Below, in pieces: positions 8,493 to 23,813 of a stretch of DNA of 64,000 bases; the stretch's first letter is position 1; each line of letters starts with the position of its first letter. Below the pieces are notes generated by a model that was given only the letters and a program-made list of their open reading frames with translations, had not been told where the DNA came from and did no database searches. Location of the stretch: positions 62,001-126,000 of the forward strand of contig CAZTUB010000003.1 in NCBI GenBank assembly GCA_964615905.1. The letters are read 5' to 3'. The stretch comes from DATLMR01 sp964615905 (lineage in GTDB: Bacteria > Acidobacteriota > Blastocatellia > UBA7656). A program made the translations under genes and the position numbers.

Positions 8493-9959
8493 ATGAACGG
8501 GACTTTTGAGATTGGACAGCGGGTTCTGAACTTTATCGACGGGCGGTGGGTCGAGTCTCAAACAGGCAAGTGGACGGAGCGGTTCGACCCTGCGGACAAT
8601 TCCGTCCTCGTCGCAACCGCGCCGGACTCCGCGCGCGAGGATGCGCGCAACGCCATTGAAGCCGCCGCACGCGCGCAGTCTGCGTGGAGCGAATGGCCCG
8701 CGCCGAAACGCGGGCGGCTATTGTTTGACTGGCTGGCATGGCTCGACGCGCGAAAGGACGAGCTTGCGCACGTATTGACCCGCGAAGAGGGAAAGATCAT
8801 TGCCGAATCGGCAGGCGAAATAAAACGCGCGCTCGACATACTCGAATACACCGCAGGCATGGGCCGCAGGCTCGGCGGGCAGGTCTTCGCCGCAGAAGAG
8901 AGCGGCGTCTTCTGCTACTCGACCCCTCACCCGCTTGGCGTTGTCGGGCTGATAAGCCCGTGGAATTTTCCGGTCGCCATACCTGTATGGAAGATCGCCC
9001 CCGCGCTCATCGCGGGCAACACGGCAGTGCTCAAGCCTTCTCCGCTCACACCGCTTACCGCCGCAATAATCGTTCGCGGGCTGGAAGAGGTCGGGCTGCC
9101 CGCGGGCGTCGTCAACCTCGTCCACGGCGACAGCGAGCCGGGCGCTGAGCTTATCTCGAACACGGCTGTGCGCGGAGTCTCTTTCACAGGCTCGACCAAA
9201 GTCGGAAAGGCCATAGCCCGCGAAGCCTCCGGACGGCTGCTCAAATTGCAGCTGGAGCTTGGCGGCAAGAACCCCCAGGTCGTGCTCGAAGACGCGGACC
9301 TTGAACAGGCGGTGAGAGGCGTGATGGCCGGAGCGTTCGGCTCGACGGGGCAGCGCTGCACGGCCACAAGCCGCGCAATAGTCGTGGGGGGGATCTACGA
9401 CCAGTTTCTCGAAACCGTAGCCGCGCGCGCGGCTTCGCTCCGCGTCGGGCCCGGCACGGAAGCGGACGTAGATATGGGGCCGCTCGTCGATTCGCGCGCT
9501 ATGAGCGGCGTCGCGCATTACGCGAGCGTCGGGCGAAATGAAGGGGCGAGCTTTCACGCGGGCGGGAGTGCGATGACTGGCGACAACTACGAGCGCGGCT
9601 TCTTTTTCGCGCCTACCGTCATAGAGGCGCGTCCCGAAATGGAGATAGCGTCAGAGGAGATATTCGGCCCGGTCCTGTCGGTCATTCGAGCCCGTGACAT
9701 CGAAGAAGCCCTGCGGATAGCGAACTCTGTCCGGTACGGTTTGACGGCCTCTGTCTTTACGCGCGATGTCTCGCAGGTCTTTCGATTCGCGCAATCGGCC
9801 GAAGCGGGGATCATCCACGTGAACCGCCCAGGCGTGGGCGGGTACTCGCACGCGCCTTTCGGAGGCATAAAGGAGAGCGGATACGGCGGGCGCGAGGTGG
9901 GCGACGAGGTGCTCGGTTTTTACACCGAAACCAGGGTGGTCTACATAAACTACGCGTGA
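8493..9959 (+). CDS. Aldehyde dehydrogenase (NAD(P)+-dependent, ALDH superfamily)
   Basis: 488 residues from ATG 8493, chosen because GGAAGGG stands 10 nt upstream; the frame is open to 8385. It oxidises an aldehyde to the acid. Visible: PWNFPVAIPVWKIAPALIAGNT (cofactor site), FTGSTKVGKAI, general base E255 in LELGGKNPQ, nucleophile C289 in GQRCTATSR, and EEIFGPVLSV. The tail FYTETRVVYINYA suggests the semialdehyde or alpha-ketoglutarate-semialdehyde dehydrogenase group, but substrate is not certain. Transcribed divergently from the transglycosylase and convergent with the FGE-like gene. Confidence 0.9.
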   Translation: MNGTFEIGQRVLNFIDGRWVESQTGKWTERFDPADNSVLVATAPDSAREDARNAIEAAARAQSAWSEWPAPKRGRLLFDWLAWLDARKDELAHVLTREEGKIIAESAGEIKRALDILEYTAGMGRRLGGQVFAAEESGVFCYSTPHPLGVVGLISPWNFPVAIPVWKIAPALIAGNTAVLKPSPLTPLTAAIIVRGLEEVGLPAGVVNLVHGDSEPGAELISNTAVRGVSFTGSTKVGKAIAREASGRLLKLQLELGGKNPQVVLEDADLEQAVRGVMAGAFGSTGQRCTATSRAIVVGGIYDQFLETVAARAASLRVGPGTEADVDMGPLVDSRAMSGVAHYASVGRNEGASFHAGGSAMTGDNYERGFFFAPTVIEARPEMEIASEEIFGPVLSVIRARDIEEALRIANSVRYGLTASVFTRDVSQVFRFAQSAEAGIIHVNRPGVGGYSHAPFGGIKESGYGGREVGDEVLGFYTETRVVYINYA

Positions 9960-9977
9960 CTTCAGGGAGAGTAAACA

Positions 9978-10046
9978 GTGACAAGTGACAAGTGACAAGA
10001 AAAAGATGGGCGAGGCAAAGGTTTCTTGTCACTTGTCACTTGTCAC
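9978..10046. repeat. Heptamer inverted-repeat element, copy 4
   Basis: Three GTGACAA units with inner GAAA (9978-10002) pair perfectly, 25 bp, with TTTC plus three TTGTCAC units (10022-10046). A related GTAAACA unit precedes it at 9971. It lies between two convergent genes. The minus-strand gene reads into the right arm, which supplies its last codons and stop. Confidence 0.9.
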
Positions 10047-10757
10047 CTCCCCTAGACTGAGGGCGCAGCGAAACCCGTAATCGCTGTATCGGAACTCAGG
10101 GGCGAGGCGGCTGCGTGCCGCTACCCGCGTAATCTTCACTTGATGTCGCCACGACCCGCCGCGCGAGGCGCGCCGTTTGCCCGCAGCAGGGCCTTTCGGA
10201 TTGCATAGTGGCGACACAGCGTAGTAATCGTCCGCGTACCAGTCCGAGCACCATTCGTGGACGTTTTCTGAGATGTCGTAAAGCCCGTACCCGTTTGGCG
10301 GGCGCAACCCTACACGCTCCGGCCCCGCGAGCCACAGTTCGCCGTAGCGCGGCTGTCGGTCTGGCGAGTCGTCGCCCCAGGTGTACAACCGCCCTTCAAG
10401 ACCCCCGCGCGCCGCGCGCTCCCATTCGGCTTCGGTAGGCAGCCGGTAAGGTTTCCCAGTCCGCTCGGCGAGCCAATCGCAATACCGTGTCACGTCAAAC
10501 CAGCTCACAGAAGTCACAGGCTGTTCCGGGTGATCCAGCCCCGCACTGACCGACCCGCGCGGCGCTTGACCGCCGACGGCTTTGACAAATCTGCTGTACT
10601 CGCCGTTGGTGACCGTGTACCGGCCAAGCCCGAAGCTATCGACGCGAACCCTGTGCACGGGTCGCTCGCCCGCAGCGCCTGTCTCGCAACCCATGAAAAA
10701 CTCGCCTCCGGGGATCACAACAATATCGGGCTCGATCTCTGTTTGCTCGTCCGTCAT
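10029..10757 (-). CDS. Formylglycine-generating-enzyme / SUMF1-family protein
   Basis: 242 residues. FGE-sulfatase fold: VVIPGGEFFMG at the N-terminus, PVTSVSWFDVTRYCDW, RLPTEAEWERAARGG, YTWGD, NGYGLYDISENVHEWCSDWY, RGGSW and a final YSDYGFRCA. Family members either convert a cysteine to formylglycine in sulfatases or act in other oxidations (EgtB-like). The paired active-site cysteines of true FGE are not obviously both present, and no sulfatase gene is near, so the activity is open. Strong GGAGG before ATG 10757. The last residues VTSDK and the TGA come from the right arm of heptamer element 4, a clear case of a repeat forming the end of a protein. Confidence 0.85.
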   Translation of the reverse strand: MTDEQTEIEPDIVVIPGGEFFMGCETGAAGERPVHRVRVDSFGLGRYTVTNGEYSRFVKAVGGQAPRGSVSAGLDHPEQPVTSVSWFDVTRYCDWLAERTGKPYRLPTEAEWERAARGGLEGRLYTWGDDSPDRQPRYGELWLAGPERVGLRPPNGYGLYDISENVHEWCSDWYADDYYAVSPLCNPKGPAAGKRRASRGGSWRHQVKITRVAARSRLAPEFRYSDYGFRCALSLGEVTSDK

Positions 10758-11366
10758 AACTTGCCTCCAAGATAAACACGCGGCTCATCGATGTCCAGCC
10801 GCCCGCAGGGTCCGAATCTTGTACTCGCCAAACGTCACCTAGGCGGAGCCCCTGACTATCTGGCGAATAACCTCTCCTTTCATGCTGTAAGTTGCTGCCC
10901 CCACGTCTTCGCCTTTGACACGAACAAAGACGAACAGCTATAGTCCTACGCTTCAACCGGCCTCCCGTAAGAAGTCTTTAACGCGGCTGGACAGTCGGGC
11001 TCGTGACAGCCGTGCGCAACTCAGGATTGCCGTTAAACCGTCACATTAGAAATAGTTAGCGCGTCTGATGACTGTGCGGTGTCAAAATGACCTTCATTTG
11101 GTCATCTTGGCACGTTGCGAGTCATTTAGTCGCAGCCCAGGCGAGCTAACGGCGGGACTTTGTGTCAAAAGCTGAGCAATCTATGTTTGGCGGGTTTGGC
11201 GCGGCCTCCGGCTGAAACAGGTAAACGTGGGAATGATTAAGCTTAATAAGATTGGGCTGTAACCGATTTCAAAGGTATATCAATTGCTCTAACCCATCTG
11301 GGCTACTGTGAACAAGCGGGTATGGAAGAACAAAGGGTATAACAAGGCCGGGCGACCTCAAAACGT
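10758..11366. other. Gene-free 609-nt spacer with an operator-like dyad
   Basis: No convincing gene on either strand; the frames open here have no start signals or family likeness. ATGACC at 11087-11092 and GGTCAT at 11100-11105 make a 6-bp dyad with a 7-nt centre, flanked by further TGACT/AGTCA words (about 11076-11127). It could bind a dimeric repressor controlling the radical SAM pair at 11367. Nothing else stands out. Confidence 0.35.
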
Positions 11367-12392
<1,026 letters not shown>

Positions 12393-12536
12393 TGCGCATT
12401 TTATAATCAGGACGTGTCAGCAAGAGGCCGCTTTACCCACACGTGCGGTCGCTACCGAATGAGAGGAAAATCGGTAAATCAGGGCGGAGTTGGTGGGAGA
12501 GATCAAAGCTTCGCAACCCGTGAGGAGTGAGAAGAT

Positions 12537-14630
<2,094 letters not shown>

Positions 14631-14654
14631 TCGAAGATAGAGAGCTTAAGACGG

Positions 14655-14687
14655 AAGCCGCCGAGGTCTACCCTCGGCGGCTTTTTT
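14655..14687 (+). terminator. Intrinsic terminator of the radical SAM operon
   Basis: Twelve-bp GC-rich stem AAGCCGCCGAGG / CCTCGGCGGCTT (14655-14666 with 14672-14683), 5-nt loop, followed by a run of six T. It lies 25 nt after the stop of the Tes-like gene. Confidence 0.92.
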
Positions 14688-14714
14688 CATGGCGGCGGGT
14701 TTTATGGCTGAAGG

Positions 14715-15218
14715 TCACCGCGCTTCAAGCTCTCGCCGCCGACCGAGGATGAAAGCCCAGACCGCGCCGCCCGCGACCTTTGCCAGAAACTGCCCGAGGA
14801 TTACCCAGGGCATAAACGCGCCGAACGCAAGCGTCGGGAAGACTATGCTATCGACCGCAGCGCTTACGAGGTTTGAGCCGTTGACCTTTACGAGCCATCG
14901 CTTTTTTCTAAGCGAGTGGTAGCTCAAAGCATCGGCCGCGCCCGATAGAGCGAAGGCCACAAACGAAGCGAGCGCGACCGGCCCGGCATTGCGATTTACC
15001 GCCCACGACAGGATCGAACCCGACGCGATGAGCGCGGCCATCTTTATCCAGAGATTCTTCTGCCGCCACGCTTCGTGCAGGCGGTCGCGCGCGGTGATGT
15101 CTAGGCCGATAAATACGAACGCGGTTGCGATTGTAGCCGACGGGCCGAACGCGGTTATTACCAGGTTGGCAATGACGATGGCGGCAAGATAGACGGCTAT
15201 CAGTAAGGTCACGTTCAC
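14715..15218 (-). CDS. VUT-family membrane transporter (queuosine-precursor transporter-like)
   Basis: 167 residues, almost all hydrophobic, with about five or six helices; starts GTG 15218. NGSNLVSAAVDSIVFPTLAFG is the family signature region of VUT/YhhQ (PF02592), which imports 7-cyano- or 7-aminomethyl-deazaguanine for queuosine. The protein is somewhat shorter than E. coli YhhQ. Its 5' region (15219-15351, shared with a divergent gene) has GC-rich dyads but I could not build a convincing preQ1 riboswitch. Substrate is therefore by family only. Confidence 0.7.
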   Translation of the reverse strand: MNVTLLIAVYLAAIVIANLVITAFGPSATIATAFVFIGLDITARDRLHEAWRQKNLWIKMAALIASGSILSWAVNRNAGPVALASFVAFALSGAADALSYHSLRKKRWLVKVNGSNLVSAAVDSIVFPTLAFGAFMPWVILGQFLAKVAGGAVWAFILGRRRELEAR

Positions 15219-15351
15219 AGAGATCAGTATACAATTTTTGGTTTCCGGTTTTCAGCAACCGTTTATGCGAGGTCGCGGCTAGCCTCTCGCCGCGTAATTT
15301 CGCTATACTGCTCTTTCCGCAACCAACCCTATCTCAACGTGAGGTGACTGC

Positions 15352-18558
<3,207 letters not shown>

Positions 18559-18646
18559 AACAGCGGCCGGCGGCTGGCGCTTAAGGTAAGACGGCCTGCT
18601 TTCATAAGGCGATTTGACCGGCCGCCGCCCGCCGACCGATGCTCAA

Positions 18647-19903
18647 ATGTCGAACTTCGATCTTTCGCTCTTACTATTTTTGCAAGTAGCGGTGATCCTC
18701 GGCGCGTGCCGCGTCTTCGGGTGGCTGGCCCGCGCGGTCCGCCAGCCGCAGGTGATGGGCGAGATCATCGCGGGTATAGCGTTGGGCCCTTCGCTTTTCG
18801 GTCTGTTCCTGCCCGGTCTACAGGCAGGGTTGTTCCCCCGGCCATCTATGACGATCATCTACGCGGTCAGCAAGATCGGGCTCGTGCTTTACATGTTCTT
18901 GATAGGGGTCGAGTTTGACGCGGAGGTGGTGAGGCGTCGGATCAGGAGCGCCGTCTCCGTTTCGTTCGCCGGGATGATCGTCCCGTTTCTGCTTGGGGGC
19001 TCGCTCGGTCTGTACCTGTTCGGCTACGGCCAGTTCTTCGCGGGAGGCGTTTCAAGATGGACCGGCGCGGCCTTCCTTGGCGCGGCCATGTCCATCACGG
19101 CCTTCCCTGTGCTCGCGCGCATACTTCAAGAGCGCGGGCTGACAAACACGCGGCTGGGCGCTCTGGTCCTTGCGGCCGGGTCGATTGATGACGCAAGCGC
19201 GTGGTGCATCCTTGCAATCGTGCTCGCAAGCTTCACGGGTAATCCGGCGGTCGCAGTCCTGGCAATCGGCGGCGCGGCCGTATACGTCGCGGTCGTATTG
19301 CTTCTCGGCAAGCCTTTGCTCAAACGGTTAGGCCAGCGGGTCGAGCGGGAAAAGCGCATGAGCGCGACCATGCTCTCTTTTGTCCTGATGCTTTTGATGT
19401 TATGCGCGTGGATGACCGACCGGATAGGTATTTATGAAGTCTTTGGCGCGTTTATTTTTGGAGTGGCACAACCGCGCGGCCTCTTTGCCGAGGAGATCAG
19501 ACGGTTGATCGAGCCTTTGACGACGACCCTGCTGCTCCCGCTCTTTTTCGTCTATTCAGGGTTGAACACCTCGATAGGCCTTGTCGATAGCGCGCTGCTC
19601 TGGCTGGTAACGGCCGCAGTCCTTCTGGCCGCGTGCCTCGGCAAGGGCGTCGCCTGCGCAGCGGCGGCTCGCCTGACAGGCCAGACGCGGCAAGAGTCGC
19701 TACAGATAGGCGTGCTGATGAACACTCGCGGGTTGATGGAGCTGATTATCCTCAACATAGGTCTTGAGCGCGGCATCATCACCCCGACTCTTTTCGCCAT
19801 CATGGTGATCATGGCTATCGTTACGACGCTTATGGCGTCACCGCTGTTTGAGATGACCCTCAGAAAAAGCGGCCGGTCGGCGCACCTCGCCGGTAGCGGC
19901 TAA
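18647..19903 (+). CDS. Cation:proton antiporter (CPA2/Kef type)
   Basis: 418 residues from ATG 18647 (MSNFDLSLLLF); an in-frame start exists at 18614. About 12 helices. VMGEIIAGIALGPSLFG at the N-terminus and the helix-5 region MSITAFPVLARIL followed by SIDDASAW, with the acidic pair typical of CPA2 exchangers, mark the transport core. No RCK/TrkA domain is attached. Probably exchanges Na+ or K+ for H+. Single gene. Confidence 0.88.
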   Translation: MSNFDLSLLLFLQVAVILGACRVFGWLARAVRQPQVMGEIIAGIALGPSLFGLFLPGLQAGLFPRPSMTIIYAVSKIGLVLYMFLIGVEFDAEVVRRRIRSAVSVSFAGMIVPFLLGGSLGLYLFGYGQFFAGGVSRWTGAAFLGAAMSITAFPVLARILQERGLTNTRLGALVLAAGSIDDASAWCILAIVLASFTGNPAVAVLAIGGAAVYVAVVLLLGKPLLKRLGQRVEREKRMSATMLSFVLMLLMLCAWMTDRIGIYEVFGAFIFGVAQPRGLFAEEIRRLIEPLTTTLLLPLFFVYSGLNTSIGLVDSALLWLVTAAVLLAACLGKGVACAAAARLTGQTRQESLQIGVLMNTRGLMELIILNIGLERGIITPTLFAIMVIMAIVTTLMASPLFEMTLRKSGRSAHLAGSG

Positions 19904-19978
19904 GTCTAAGATTCTTATTGCATAACCCGTGCGCATCGTGCGAGGATTAGGCATATTTATCTGCTGAGAGGTGCAGCG

Positions 19979-20389
19979 ATGACAGCAGACTTGCCGGCGT
20001 TACTGCTCGTTGACGACGATGCGAACATACGAGAGATGCTTGAGCTACTGGTCGAAGAATGGGGCTATCACGCAACCCTTGCCGCAACCGCAACCGAAGG
20101 ACTGAAACACCTGCTTGAACATCGGTTCGATGTGATCATCCTCGACAACTGGCTGCCCGACCTTGACGGTATCGAGTTGTGCCGCCAGATCAGAGAGTTC
20201 GATAAGAAGACCCCCATCGTCTTCTTCTCCGCCGCAGTCATGGGGAGCGAAGACCGCGCGGCGTTGCTCGCGGGTGCGAACCGTTACATCTCCAAAGGCA
20301 TCGGCCTGAGCTCGCTGCGCGAGGCCCTCGAAGAAGAGATCGACAAGACCCGCAAACACCCCGGCAACCAGAAAGCCCACAGACAGTAG
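19979..20389 (+). CDS. Stand-alone response-regulator receiver protein
   Basis: 136 residues with GAGGTG before ATG 19979. Pure CheY-like receiver: acidic pocket D12-D14, phospho-acceptor D56 in VIILDNWLPDLDG, switch residue in FFSAA and the lysine in YISKG. No output domain, so it should act by protein-protein contact. No kinase is adjacent; its partner is elsewhere. It is followed at 104 nt by the ABC operon, with no evident link. Confidence 0.85.
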   Translation: MTADLPALLLVDDDANIREMLELLVEEWGYHATLAATATEGLKHLLEHRFDVIILDNWLPDLDGIELCRQIREFDKKTPIVFFSAAVMGSEDRAALLAGANRYISKGIGLSSLREALEEEIDKTRKHPGNQKAHRQ

Positions 20390-20493
20390 GCGGCTTTCAG
20401 AATCGGCTCGATCTGAAACCGGAAACCGTTGCTTGCCTCAAGCCACGTCCGAGGTAATACTCTTTGGGTGGGCAGCAGAGTCTCTTACCAAGA

Positions 20494-21210
20494 GTGCGTT
20501 TGCCAATTCTTACTGTAGACAGCGTCGAGAAAGTTTATCAGGGCGGTCGCGGCGTGGCCGCGCTCCGGGGCGTGAGCTTTACAGTCGAGCGCGGCGAGTT
20601 CGTCGCGCTGATGGGGCCGTCGGGCTGCGGCAAGTCTACGCTGCTCCATCTGGTCGGCGGGATGGACCGGCCGAGCCGTGGGCGCGTCCTTTTAAACGAC
20701 ACGGTTATCTCCGCGCTAGGCGAAGAGGCGCTCGCTTCGTTTCGCCGCACGCGGGTCGGCTTCGTCTTCCAGTTCTTCAACCTGCTGCCGACGCTGAGCG
20801 TAGTGGAAAATGTCGCGCTCCCGCTCATGCTCGCGGGCGCGAGCGACCGGGCCGCAAGCAAACGCGCAGACGCGCTCCTTGAGCGAGTGGGGCTGGCTGC
20901 GAGGGCCAGACACTTTCCCTCGGAGCTTTCGGGCGGCGAGATGCAGCGCGCAGCCGTCGCCCGCGCGCTCGTCGCGGAACCGGAGCTTGTGCTCGCAGAC
21001 GAGCCGACAGGAAACCTCGACTCCGAAAACGGCGAACAGGTCATGCGATTATTCTCAGAGCTGAACCGCGAGCTTCATATCACGATACTGCTTGCGACTC
21101 ACTCCCAGGAGTCCGCTCTATACACTGACCGCACTATCCGCATGAAAGACGGCCTTATCGTCGACACCGGTCTTCCTGCGCCCGAGCTTCGGGCCTCGCT
21201 CAACAGATGA
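20494..21210 (+). CDS. ABC transporter ATPase (LolD/MacB/FtsE type)
   Basis: 238 residues from GTG 20494 (MRLPILTVDS), preferred over the TTG at 20464 that adds an odd leader; neither has a strong Shine-Dalgarno sequence. Walker A GPSGCGKST, Q-loop FVFQFFNLLPTLS, signature LSGGEMQRAAVARAL, Walker B LVLADEPTGNLDS, H-loop LATHS. The stop overlaps the permease start by 4 nt (ATGA), so the two are translationally coupled. It powers the FtsX-like permease for lipoprotein or amphiphile extrusion. Confidence 0.92.
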   Translation: MRLPILTVDSVEKVYQGGRGVAALRGVSFTVERGEFVALMGPSGCGKSTLLHLVGGMDRPSRGRVLLNDTVISALGEEALASFRRTRVGFVFQFFNLLPTLSVVENVALPLMLAGASDRAASKRADALLERVGLAARARHFPSELSGGEMQRAAVARALVAEPELVLADEPTGNLDSENGEQVMRLFSELNRELHITILLATHSQESALYTDRTIRMKDGLIVDTGLPAPELRASLNR

Positions 21211-23813
21211 GGACATACCTGAAACTGTTCAAGCGGTTCATACTCCGCGCGCTCGCGCGTGACCTCGTGCGCTCAAGCATAACCGCGCTCGGCATAAGCC
21301 TGGGCGTAGGCGTGATGATCGCCATACGGCTCGCAAACACGAGCGCGCTCGATTCGTTCCGCACCGCTACCGAATCAATCGCCGGGGAGACTTCGCTTCA
21401 AGTGACGGGCGCGGCGGGCCGCTTTGACGAACAGATGCTTCGCGACATCGGCTGGATTCGCGAGTACGGCGTGGCAAGCCCTGTTATCGAAGGCTACGCG
21501 ATGACCGAGGGCGAGGGCGAGTTCTTGCAGGTGCTTGGAGTCGATGTGCTGCGCGACAGCCAGCTTCGCCGCTACCAGCTTCTCAAGCTCGGGGCAGATT
21601 CAACCGGGGCGGCAGAGGTCGGCGCGCGCGACTTTCTGCTGCTTCTCGCGGACCCGCAAGCCATCGTGCTCACAGAGAAATTCGCGAGCCGCCGCAACCT
21701 GTCGATAGGCGACAAGCTCCCGCTCATCGTGGGCGACGAGCGGCGCGAGTTCGTCATACGAGGTCTGTTGTCAGATCAAGGGCCTGCCCGCGCGCTCGAC
21801 GGCAACTTCGTACTGATGGACATCGCCGCGGCTCAATGGGCTTTCGACCGCATAGGCTTTCTCGACCGGGTCGACATAAGGCTCAAGGACGGTCTGGACC
21901 CGGAGGCCGCGCGGGCCGAGATCGCTTCGCGGGTACCGTCCGGGCTCACAATAACAAGCCCCGAATCGAGCTTTGGACAGGTCGAAAAGATGATCTCGGC
22001 CTTTCACTTCAACCTGAACGCGCTTGGGTCAATCGCGCTACTGGTCGGGCTGTTTCTGATCTACAACACTATCTCGATCTCTGTAATCACGCGGCGTGGC
22101 GAGATAGGGATACTCAGGGCGGTCGGGACAAGCCGGAAGACTGTGCTCGCGCTCTTTTTAGGCGAGGCGTTGCTGCTTGCCATAATCGGCACGCTGATCG
22201 GCCTTGTGATAGGCCGCTTGATGGCAGCGCTGGCCGTGCGCGCCACCGCGACGACCGTCGAGACGTTCTACATAGCGACGGCGGCGACCGAATCCATATC
22301 CGCGCACTCGCTCGGACCTGTGGAGGCGCTGTTCGCCTTTGCGGTCGCGCTGCCGCTCGCGCTTATCGCGGCGATGGTTCCCGCCCTCGAAGCTTCGCGC
22401 GTCAGGCCTATCGAAGCCATGCGCGGGGCCGAGCGGTTGTCGAGAAGCTTTCGGCCCTCGCCCAAACACCTCATGATCTCGGTCGCGCTTTTCGTCGCGG
22501 CTTACCTGTTGAGCCGTTTGGGGGCTGTCGAAGGGTTGCCGGTCTTCGGTTATCTCGCGGGGCTTGCGCTGATGTTCGGCGGGGCCTTTCTTGTGCCGAA
22601 CGCTTTGTGGCTCGTGTGCGAAGCGCAGGAACGCGTGCTGACAAAGGTCGTTCGGCTGTTTCGAGTCGAAGCCCGTCTTGCGAGCGCGAACCTGCGCGGC
22701 GCGATTTCGCGCGTGGCGATTTCGGTGGCGGCATTGGCCGTGAGCCTCGCCATGATGGTGTCGATCTCGGTGATGATCGGCAGCTTTCGCGAAACGGTCG
22801 CGTACTGGGTCGATCAGACGCTCAAGGCGGACATATACGCTCGCCCGATTCTTCCAGGCGCAAGCGGGCGCGTATCCGAGGAAGCCATACAGAAGATGAA
22901 GGCTGACCCGCAGGTGGCCGCCGTCGATCCCTTCGTCACGCAGCGGTTAAGCTACCAGGATAACTTGATAAGCCTGGCCGCTGGCGATTTTGAGGTGCAT
23001 CTCGAATACGGGCGGCTGATGTTCAAATCGCCCGCCGACGCGCTTGCAGCCGTCCGCGAAGCAATTAACAGCGACGCGGTGATCGTATCGGAGAGCTTCT
23101 CGCTCAGGTTCGACAAGCAGCCTGGCGATACGGTTGAGCTGCCCACGCGCGCGGGCCCGCGCGCGTTCAAGGTCGCGGCTGTCTATTACGACTACTCAAG
23201 CAACAGAGGCTCGGCGGTGATGGACCGCGCGACCTATGCGCGCCACTTTATTGACCGCGCGCCTTCGAGCCTTTCGATCTACCTGAAGCCGGGTGTCGAT
23301 CCTGTAGAGACGCGCGAAAGGCTTGCGCGTGAAATAGGCGGCCCGTTCCGCTTGATCTTCACGACCAACGGCGCGATTAGAGAGGAAGTCGTGCGCATAT
23401 TCAACAGCACTTTTCGGATCACGTACGCGCTTGAGCTGATCGCCATAGTGGTCGCAGGGCTTGGGGTGATCTCGACGCTTATCGCGCTGATCCTCGAACG
23501 CAAAAGCGAGATAGCCGTGCTCGGTTTTCTCGGCGCGACCCGCGCGCAGATTCGGCGCATGATAATCGTCGAAGCGGTACTGCTCGGCGGAGTCAGCCAG
23601 GCGGTCGGCATCCTCGTCGGCGTGTTGCTGTCGCTCGTGCTGATCTTTGTCATCAACGTGCAATCGTTCGGGTGGACCATTCAGTTTCATCTGCCGCTCG
23701 ATTTTCTTATCCAATCGACCCTGTTGATAGTTGCGGTCACTGCGCTCGCCGGGCTATACCCGGCCACGCGGGCCACGCGCGTGGCGGCAACCGAGCACGC
23801 GAGGGAAGAATGA
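21207..23813 (+). CDS. ABC transporter permease, two FtsX domains
   Basis: 868 residues. N-terminal helix (LVRSSITALGISLGVGVMIAI), a periplasmic MacB-PCD region, the first FtsX four-helix unit (about 265-410, with RRGEIGILRAVGTSR), a second periplasmic domain, and a C-terminal FtsX unit (about 730-860, with ERKSEIAVLGFLGATRAQI). This full-length duplicated form is the YtrF/LolC-E/'AttG-like' kind. Overlaps both neighbours by 4 nt, giving a tight three-gene operon with the ATPase and the AttH-like protein. Confidence 0.92.
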   Translation: MRTYLKLFKRFILRALARDLVRSSITALGISLGVGVMIAIRLANTSALDSFRTATESIAGETSLQVTGAAGRFDEQMLRDIGWIREYGVASPVIEGYAMTEGEGEFLQVLGVDVLRDSQLRRYQLLKLGADSTGAAEVGARDFLLLLADPQAIVLTEKFASRRNLSIGDKLPLIVGDERREFVIRGLLSDQGPARALDGNFVLMDIAAAQWAFDRIGFLDRVDIRLKDGLDPEAARAEIASRVPSGLTITSPESSFGQVEKMISAFHFNLNALGSIALLVGLFLIYNTISISVITRRGEIGILRAVGTSRKTVLALFLGEALLLAIIGTLIGLVIGRLMAALAVRATATTVETFYIATAATESISAHSLGPVEALFAFAVALPLALIAAMVPALEASRVRPIEAMRGAERLSRSFRPSPKHLMISVALFVAAYLLSRLGAVEGLPVFGYLAGLALMFGGAFLVPNALWLVCEAQERVLTKVVRLFRVEARLASANLRGAISRVAISVAALAVSLAMMVSISVMIGSFRETVAYWVDQTLKADIYARPILPGASGRVSEEAIQKMKADPQVAAVDPFVTQRLSYQDNLISLAAGDFEVHLEYGRLMFKSPADALAAVREAINSDAVIVSESFSLRFDKQPGDTVELPTRAGPRAFKVAAVYYDYSSNRGSAVMDRATYARHFIDRAPSSLSIYLKPGVDPVETRERLAREIGGPFRLIFTTNGAIREEVVRIFNSTFRITYALELIAIVVAGLGVISTLIALILERKSEIAVLGFLGATRAQIRRMIIVEAVLLGGVSQAVGILVGVLLSLVLIFVINVQSFGWTIQFHLPLDFLIQSTLLIVAVTALAGLYPATRATRVAATEHAREE

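Noticed and set aside
1028..10032. Minus-strand frames with SLVTCHLSL-like N-termini (near 1294, 2979, 9998, 10032)
   Set aside because: These frames begin in the heptamer arrays and run antisense through real genes. The repeated peptide comes from translating GTGACAA units; they are not proteins. Similar spurious entries would be expected wherever the element occurs.
15219..15351. preQ1 riboswitch before the VUT transporter gene
   Set aside because: The minus-strand leader has GCGAG...CTCGC and GCGGC...GCCGC dyads, but they compete and the A-rich tail and loop pattern of known preQ1 classes could not be matched.
18563..18645. GC-rich partly inverted segment between the amidohydrolase and antiporter genes
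   Set aside because: GGCCGGCGGC and GGCCGCCGCC words pair only imperfectly, with a long loop and no T-run.
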